Part shown: positions 58,682 through 64,000 of the stretch, piece after piece
Layout: each line of letters begins with the position of its first letter
Position numbering within the stretch: position 1 is the stretch's first letter
Source: Melastoma dodecandrum
Taxonomy: Eukaryota; Streptophyta; Magnoliopsida; Myrtales; Melastomataceae
Direction: 5' to 3'
Assembly: GCA_029817715.1 (NCBI GenBank)
Contig: JARUPY010000607.1
Span: forward strand, 6,882,001-6,946,000
DNA: 64,000 nt
The notes under the pieces: generated by a model
What the model was told of the DNA's origin: nothing
What the model saw: the letters and a program-made list of their open reading frames with translations, nothing else
Databases searched by the model: none
Position numbers and translations under genes: made by a program

Positions 58682-59552
58682 ATTTTGATGAAGTCGAAAA
58701 CAAACATATCTACAACAACCCATTTTGAATTGTCTTACAAATTTCTTTGATGCGAGACAAAAGATTTAGAAGTTGCTTTCTACAGCGACTCCGCTTGAAT
58801 ATAACTAATGTGGTTTGTATCAAAACTCCAGTTGCTTAGATCAATGATAAGTTCGTAGACGAACTTTGATTTTAAGTTTAGTTATATTATTCATTAATTA
58901 ACTCGATTTGAGCACGTAACCGATTTGATTAAATCAGAGCTCAAAATTTTTTAAAAGCGCAGTGAAGCTACGCAGAAGTATAATTTAGTTTAATGCTCCC
59001 ACTGAGTTTAACTGGGATAATTTTGTTCGAAAATTACTTTACTTAACTCATAATCTAGTTCTAAGATGAAATTAGATTCTAACTTAAACATTTAATGGTT
59101 TGAACAAATCAAATCTCAAGATCGGCTTTCAGTTAGGACATTGAGATGTGTCCCAAAGTATGTTTCCATTTCATCCACAATAGTCCACCGAAAGTAATTA
59201 TGTAGAACGACTCTCAACCAGACGAATTATTTTGTAGGAAGTTTCCAAGCGGAGAAGGAATTCTCCTAAGAACTAATTGTGGAGGTGTCTTCAATTTCTT
59301 CACAACTTACTAGTGAAAACTAGACGAAAACGAAAAATTTCTACGTATACTCCAAAAACTATAGAAAATATGTTCTATTTCTCAAAAAACCTAATAAAAC
59401 GATTAAATAATAAGAAAATGGACCACACATTATGAAGTAAATAGTAACAAAAAGAGAAACATTCAAAACAAGATTGTAGTATTGTATCTATAATGTCCAA
59501 GTCAAGAAACTCAGAATTTGCTATTACCTTATCAAGGTCTGCTGTCAAAATG
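58682..59552. other. Non-coding part of the copia element, 3' side
   Basis: No recognisable domain. It separates a possible extra ORF from the 3' LTR and is AT-rich with many stops in all frames. It is probably the decayed end of that extra ORF plus 3' untranslated sequence. Confidence 0.35.
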
Positions 59553-60049
59553 TTAGGGCCTACTTTTAGGAGTAAGGAGCAAAGGAGTACCTCTAGCTTT
59601 CTTAGGTGACATATGCTGCTCAACAATGTCATTTCTCTTGCCTGTGGCTAAGCCCTTCTGTTTGGAGAATTGTGACAGGTCGACATACTTCTCTACTTGA
59701 TTATCGGGTCTACCTGAGTTGAAGAAGATTCCTTCTCTTCTTCCATCTGGGTGACCTTGGGAGGTCTTTGGATCAACCTCTATTGACACGTCCTCAATCT
59801 GGGTTAGGTCTTAATCGTAGATTTTTTTAGAGAAATAGCTTCTTGTGAGGAGTCCACACTGGGGATGACTTCCTCTAAGGAGTCATACTCCGATCTAGAG
59901 GTTTGAACGTCACCCCCGGATGAGTTTTCTGCTTCGCAAAAGGTCATTCTGGGAATCGTTGTCGGACAAAGCAATGGTCTTACGAGGTCCCTAATCTCTT
60001 TCCTTGTCTTTATTATTGGCCTTGGAGATCTTTTTTTTCGTGGTGGCAT
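59553..60049 (-). pseudogene. Hypothetical extra ORF of the copia element (env-like position)
   Basis: On the minus strand an ATG at 60049 opens a basic start, MPPRKKRSPRPIIKTRK, followed by an acidic Ser-rich part (NSSGGDVQTSRSEYDSLEE). The frame stops at 59804; similar hydrophilic sequence continues in another frame to 59553, with DPKTSQGHPDGR and QHMSPKKARGTP. I do not recognise a domain. It lies after RNase H and before the 3' LTR, where Sireviruses often carry an additional env-like ORF, so that origin is plausible but unproven. An unrelated captured sequence is the alternative. Confidence 0.35.
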
Positions 60050-60239
60050 GAGAGCGAAGAGAGAAAAATGAAGGATACGATGTTATGAATAAGAAGATTT
60101 TTGAACAAAATAAATAAAAATATTTTGCAAAAAAAATTATTTCTAAACAAATGGGATGGAAATAAACGCAACTTTTGAAAATAACCTATTTTTAAAAATT
60201 TCACACGAATTCAAGTCACATGAAATAAAGATCAATAAG

Positions 60240-60715
60240 ATCTTCTAGAAAAGATAACAAATCCCAAGCACCATTCCTAATTTTGAGAATTTCTCAAAAT
60301 TTAATGGCTTTGTGAAAATGTCACAAAGTTGCTCCTTTGTGCTTAGATATTCCACTACTATATAACCATTTTAAAGATGATCTCGAATGAAATGATGTCA
60401 AACCGAATTGGAATGTTGTCACAAAGCTGCTCCTTTGTGCTTATAATGAAATGTTGGACATGCTTTTTGTCAATTTATAGCACCAGTGATATCACACCGA
60501 ATTGGAATGTTGTCAAACTTGAATATGCATTCTTCAAATTGTGAACGCCTTCACATAAGTTTTCCATAACAACTAGCTCTTAGAACATATTCTGCACAAC
60601 AACCAGGAGATTAACATATCTCCTAATAACTGGCAAATGCCAAATGTACTCTTTTGGTTTATTTTGCAGCCAACAATATATGTGTCTGATTATCCCACAA
60701 GAACAAATAATGATC
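60240..60715 (-). pseudogene. Ty1/copia RNase H remnant
   Basis: Minus strand, across frames: SDTYIVGCKINQKSTFGIC (normally SDADFAGC-D-KSTSG), AEYVLRASCYGKLM with the catalytic Glu region, NIPIRCDITGAIN (normally CDNTSAI), a duplicated-looking stretch around CCGAATTGGAATGTTGTC, and VVEYLSTKEQLCDIFTKPL, the usual end of copia polyproteins. RNase H would remove the RNA template. Frameshifts, stops and an Asn-to-Ile change in the CDNT box show it is dead. Confidence 0.8.
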
Positions 60716-61440
60716 TCTTTGAATACCATAGACCTAAGTTTATTGTTCCACAGGTTCTGTGATACCTTGCTTTCACACATCATCATTCTGGTCATATCCA
60801 GAAGAGTCTTATTTATTCTCTCAGCTACTCCATTCTGTTGTTGAGTATATGATGCAGAGAAGTTGTATTTTATACCAATGTTGTCATAGAAGTAAGTAAA
60901 CTCATAGTTTTCAAACTTGGTGTCATGATATGTCCTTAAGCTTTTAAGAGAGGTTCATCTCTTATTTTGCAGCTTTATGACTAGGCTTTCGAATGCATTA
61001 AATATATGACTCTTGTTGGCCAGGAACCTTATCCAAGAGTACTTTGAGTAATCATCCACAATTACCAGAGCATAACTTCTGCCTCTCAGACTATGTATTC
61101 TGGTAGGACCAAACATATTCATATGTAGAAATTCCAAAGGTTTTGTGATGAAAATATAACATTTGCTTTTAGAAGAGACTTTGGTTTGTTTTCTGAGTTA
61201 ACATGCTTGACATAAGTCATTCTTTTCAAAAGAGAGCTTCGATAATCCTCTTATCAACTTCCTTTTAGTGATTATTGACAATAATTGGAAATTTATATGT
61301 ATCAATTTCTGATGCCAAAGAGTGACTTCATCCTTATACGAAACAAGGCATTTCTTAGTAGATAGAAAGCTATCAAGTGCGGTGATGTGTATGTTCTTCC
61401 TTCGTTCAGTAACAAAGTACACTTTATCTTCTCACGATCC
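60716..61440 (-). pseudogene. Ty1/copia integrase with GAG-pre-integrase domain
   Basis: Minus strand: the pre-integrase zinc-binding part (61422-61198) shows LWHQKLIHINFQLLS, RGLSKLSFEKNDLCQAC. The core follows with LHMNMFGPTRIHSLRGRSY and VIVDDYSKYSWIRFL (61137-60955), then NIGIKYNFSASYTQQQNG, VAERINKTLLDMTRMM and SKVSQNLWN near 60745. In the core the usual first catalytic Asp (HMDLFGP) reads HMNMFGP, an Asn. After SQNLWN the sequence runs into RNase H with no reverse transcriptase. Several frameshifts. Part of one minus-strand Sirevirus-like element. Confidence 0.85.
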
Positions 61441-61700
61441 ATAACATCCTTCCCCATTAAAGATTATATCATAACCATTATTATAGAGTTGGCTCACACT
61501 TAATAGATTATGTTTTAACCTTGCAACAATTAGAAGATCATCTATTAGCATTATATCTGAACTACCTATAGTCCCCATGCTTTTAATGTAGCCTTTGTTG
61601 TCATCATTAAATGTTACAGAACGATCGCTGGTCAACTTCTAGTATGAAAACTTAGAAGGATTGCTGGTCATATGACTCGAGCACCTGTTATCCAGCTATC
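61441..61700 (-). pseudogene. Ty1/copia protease region
   Basis: Minus strand: LDNRCSSHMT at about 61700-61663 corresponds to the copia protease site LDSGCSRHMT, so DSG has become DNR. Then DRSVTFNDDNKGYIKSMG and ARLKHNLLSVSQLYNNGYD (61635-61432) follow, the conserved stretch between protease and integrase. The altered active site would abolish protein processing. Confidence 0.85.
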
Positions 61701-62480
61701 GGTCATTCTTCCTGACTTTAGCTTTCAAGTGTATCTACAATATATAACAAGTTAAGTTACTACATGAACCCATTTGAAGTCGGTAGCATGAGCTTATGAA
61801 TGGTTTCTTGACAGATCACATTTGATATGCTTATAAACCTCTTGATCTGGTATTGTCCGATCATATGTCCAAGCATACCATAGTAATGACGGGTTTTATC
61901 CCTTTCCATAGGACCAACAAGGTCTTAATCCAGGTCTTCTGATGGTTCTATACAGATCTGCAATAGTACACAGATTCATATTTTTTTACAATTTTACCAC
62001 TTGACACAGATTTCTATTTTCATGCGAATTTGGAATCGAAAACCGAATGTTGTCTCTGTGTAGTGTAGCGCACATCACTTGAGCATTCAGGTTTGTTTTT
62101 ATGACTTTCTCGAGACTTGAATTCATGTAGTAAATCTTTAATGGTCTCTTTAAGTGAATGAATCGCATTGTCACAAACAAGTAGCTCGTTCAAACCTCAG
62201 GAAGAGATTCTCTAATCAAACAAGGTGCTTTTGTGCAAGAGATTCTAGCTTCCCTTATTAAGGTTGCCTTCTCTCCTACAAGTGAAGACACTTGAGACTA
62301 CATAAGCTTGTGCTGCTTATTCACCAAACGATATTTTGAGGCTAACCTTTCAAACCTATTAAGGAACTCAATAAGAAATTCATCAAGTTCATTAGAAGGA
62401 AAATCAGACAAAGATTTAGTGAATACCTCTTCATCAAGTCCGATCGTGACATTGAACGAGCCATGAAGCATATGTTTGCC
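61701..62480 (-). pseudogene. Sirevirus-like gag C-terminal / linker region
   Basis: Minus strand: FLNRFERLASKYRLVNKQHKL, a helical, coiled-coil-like run typical after the Sirevirus zinc knuckle, then IYYMNSSLEKVIKTNL and a low-similarity stretch to the protease. Stops interrupt it repeatedly. Assignment rests mainly on position between gag and protease. Confidence 0.55.
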
Positions 62481-63020
62481 TTTTACTCTTCCCCGAGCTC
62501 ATAGTCGCGGCCTCTTCATCACTCCAGGACAGTAAGGTTCTCTTTATGTTCTAGAAAGACTTTTAACTCCCACTTAATAATGGAGAATCATATCTCAAGT
62601 GTCACGGTTTCTTGCATTTGAAGCATGCCTTTCCCTTTTTGTCCTCTAGTTCCAAAAATTAAGACTTGTTCCTTCGTAACTTTGTTAGCCTCTTTGCAAA
62701 TAAGGAGATATCCTCGTTCGGAACTGCTTCTATATCATCTGAGTCCTCGAATAAAGATGTAGATGCCTTAAAAGCAACAGAGTTGGGCTTCTGATCATCA
62801 GATAATCGCATGTCTTCCTCATAAGACAATATAGAGATTATGAGCTTATCCAACCGCAGATTTTTCAGATGTTTGGCTTCCTCTACAGCAGTCTTCTTAT
62901 ATTCTCAGGCCATAGACAGATAGAACCTTTTCACTAGCTCCATATTAGTATAAGTTGTGCCAAGTAAGGCTAGACTATTTATAATCATATTGAGTATATC
63001 ATACATTTATGTATGAAACC
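62481..63020 (-). pseudogene. Sirevirus-like gag, N-terminally truncated
   Basis: Minus strand: TYTNMELVKRFYLSMA, AVEEAKHLKNLRLDKL and SYEEDMRLSDDQKPNSVAFKAS (62853-62760) match the middle of copia gag, followed by KACFKCKKP-HLRYDS near 62632-62590, a zinc knuckle whose last Cys is Ser. DEEAATM follows. The gag fragment starts directly at the LTR boundary, so the leader, primer-binding site and gag N-terminus seem deleted. The minus sequence after the LTR (GGTTTCATACATA) is only a weak match to an initiator-Met primer site. Confidence 0.75.
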
Positions 63021-64000
63021 TGAGTGCAGAAGTGTCTTTATATTATACTATAGATCTTGGATCTGTTGCATAAATTTCAAGATCTGAAATTTGTTTTTGT
63101 GAGTATGTGTGAACTTATCAAACACCATATTTATTGTGGCTCGGCAAGCAAAGCGCACGTCCACTCTCCAACACTCCACTCAAATTAGGGTTTCATCATT
63201 CTATTTAAAAATAAGGGAGTACAACAGTATAAATGCATACTTCTATAAGAAATGTGATTAACAACCTCCACGGACGGACTGTGACTAACATAACCTGCAT
63301 AATTGCATTGTGAATAATATAACCTGTAAGGTCGAACAGTGACTAACTCCAACTCAGCTCTCTACAACGCTCGTGCCTTTCACTCCGACGGCTGCCACAG
63401 TACTTGCACCAATTCTTTGTGACTTCACTTGCATAGTTACTCACACATCTTTACACATTACTCCGACACATCTTCGCACTTTGCCCGTGGCTTTTGCTCT
63501 TGCGACTACCACACCACTGTGGAAGACCTATATGTCTTACGATTTCCCTTGCACACATATTCGTGTGAGACCGGACTATGGAACAACCAGTCTGTAGTTT
63601 ACATAAGACTCTATTTGGAAGAGGTGATTGACTCAGTGTATAAAGAGGATGCTCTCAAGCTTTTAGACCAGTGAAGATTCAAGACTTTCGTGTACGCTCT
63701 CAATAAGAAGGACAAGCTTGATGTGTGCCTTCACTCTTGAATTTAAGCATGATCATAGAGCTAAGCTTTTCAATCAATTACAATGGCTAGAAGATTACTT
63801 GTCATGGATTTTTCACAATTTAATCTGCAAGATAGCTTCCAAAACAACACCAAACAATATCCATGAGTGACTAGAGATAAAGTATTTTCCATATAAGATA
63901 TAATGTGTTTTCAACATAATCAACACTTTCAATATATAGAACTGGCTTTGGGAATTGATTGTTTCATGAATGGGACATTCCCATCTCTGCATTAGTCTCA
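63021..64000 (-). repeat. 5' LTR of the copia element, partial (runs off the window)
   Basis: Begins TGAGTGCAGAAG at 63021, homologous to TGAGCGCAGAAG at 57200, and stays alignable to the window end. Relative to the other LTR it has about 73 extra bases between about 63131 and 63205, containing TGTGGCTCGGCAAGC and TTAGGGTTTCATC. The other LTR's length predicts an end near 64.5 kb. The + strand open frames here are by-products. Confidence 0.8.

Noticed and set aside
59375..59632. Minus-strand 85-codon frame rich in Leu/Phe
   Set aside because: It overlaps the end of the MPPRKK-type ORF in another frame and shows no motif; AT-rich sequence gives such frames by chance.
63000..63020. Initiator-Met primer-binding site next to the 5' LTR
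   Set aside because: GGTTTCATACATA only loosely resembles TGGTATCAGAGC; too weak to annotate.

Overview
This window is eukaryotic and almost certainly from a flowering plant, probably a dicot. It holds a 50 kb tandem satellite array flanked by old plant transposon remnants: a FAR1/Mutator-type transposase, an Athila-like gag, a Ty3/gypsy chromovirus-like pol, and a Ty1/copia Sirevirus-like element with both LTRs at least partly present. I see no intact host gene, tRNA, rRNA or CRISPR array. The species cannot be named from the sequence.

Layout. (1) 1-~900: decayed FAR1-related transposase, minus strand, cut off by the satellite. (2) ~905-51267: about 300 head-to-tail copies of a 166-bp satellite, all in one orientation, with no other element inside. 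Copies near both edges are more divergent and carry more indels; the middle is more uniform. Several higher-order layers are visible: a 12-monomer unit of 1,992 bp at 3.6-7.6 kb, local 332-bp dimers, and recurring marker monomers. (3) 51268-~52240: Athila-like gag, minus strand, cut by the array's right edge. (4) ~52241-55400: LTR-like DNA followed by an internally deleted Ty3/gypsy pol, minus strand, with a 141-bp Tourist-like MITE in its reverse transcriptase. (5) 55790-56872: a ~1.08 kb non-coding element with long terminal inverted repeats and very many TTTAGTAA/TTACTAAA motifs. (6) 57200-64000: a Sirevirus-like copia element, minus strand, whose reverse transcriptase has been deleted; its 5' LTR runs off the window.

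Main observation. The satellite monomer contains GTTCGGAGCATGCGGGA, which matches all nine fixed positions of the CENP-B box core (NTTCGNNNNANNCGGGN). One base later comes a 9-bp-arm dyad. Nucleosome-scale monomer length, a long unidirectional array, higher-order repeats, a CENP-B-box-like site, a dyad, and nearby Athila-like and chromovirus-like fragments together make this a good candidate for a centromeric or pericentromeric satellite. That role is inferred; only the sequence features are seen.

All retroelement pieces are broken by stops, frameshifts and internal deletions. I treat them as pseudogenes. The many short open frames inside the satellite are by-products of the repeat and are not annotated as genes.
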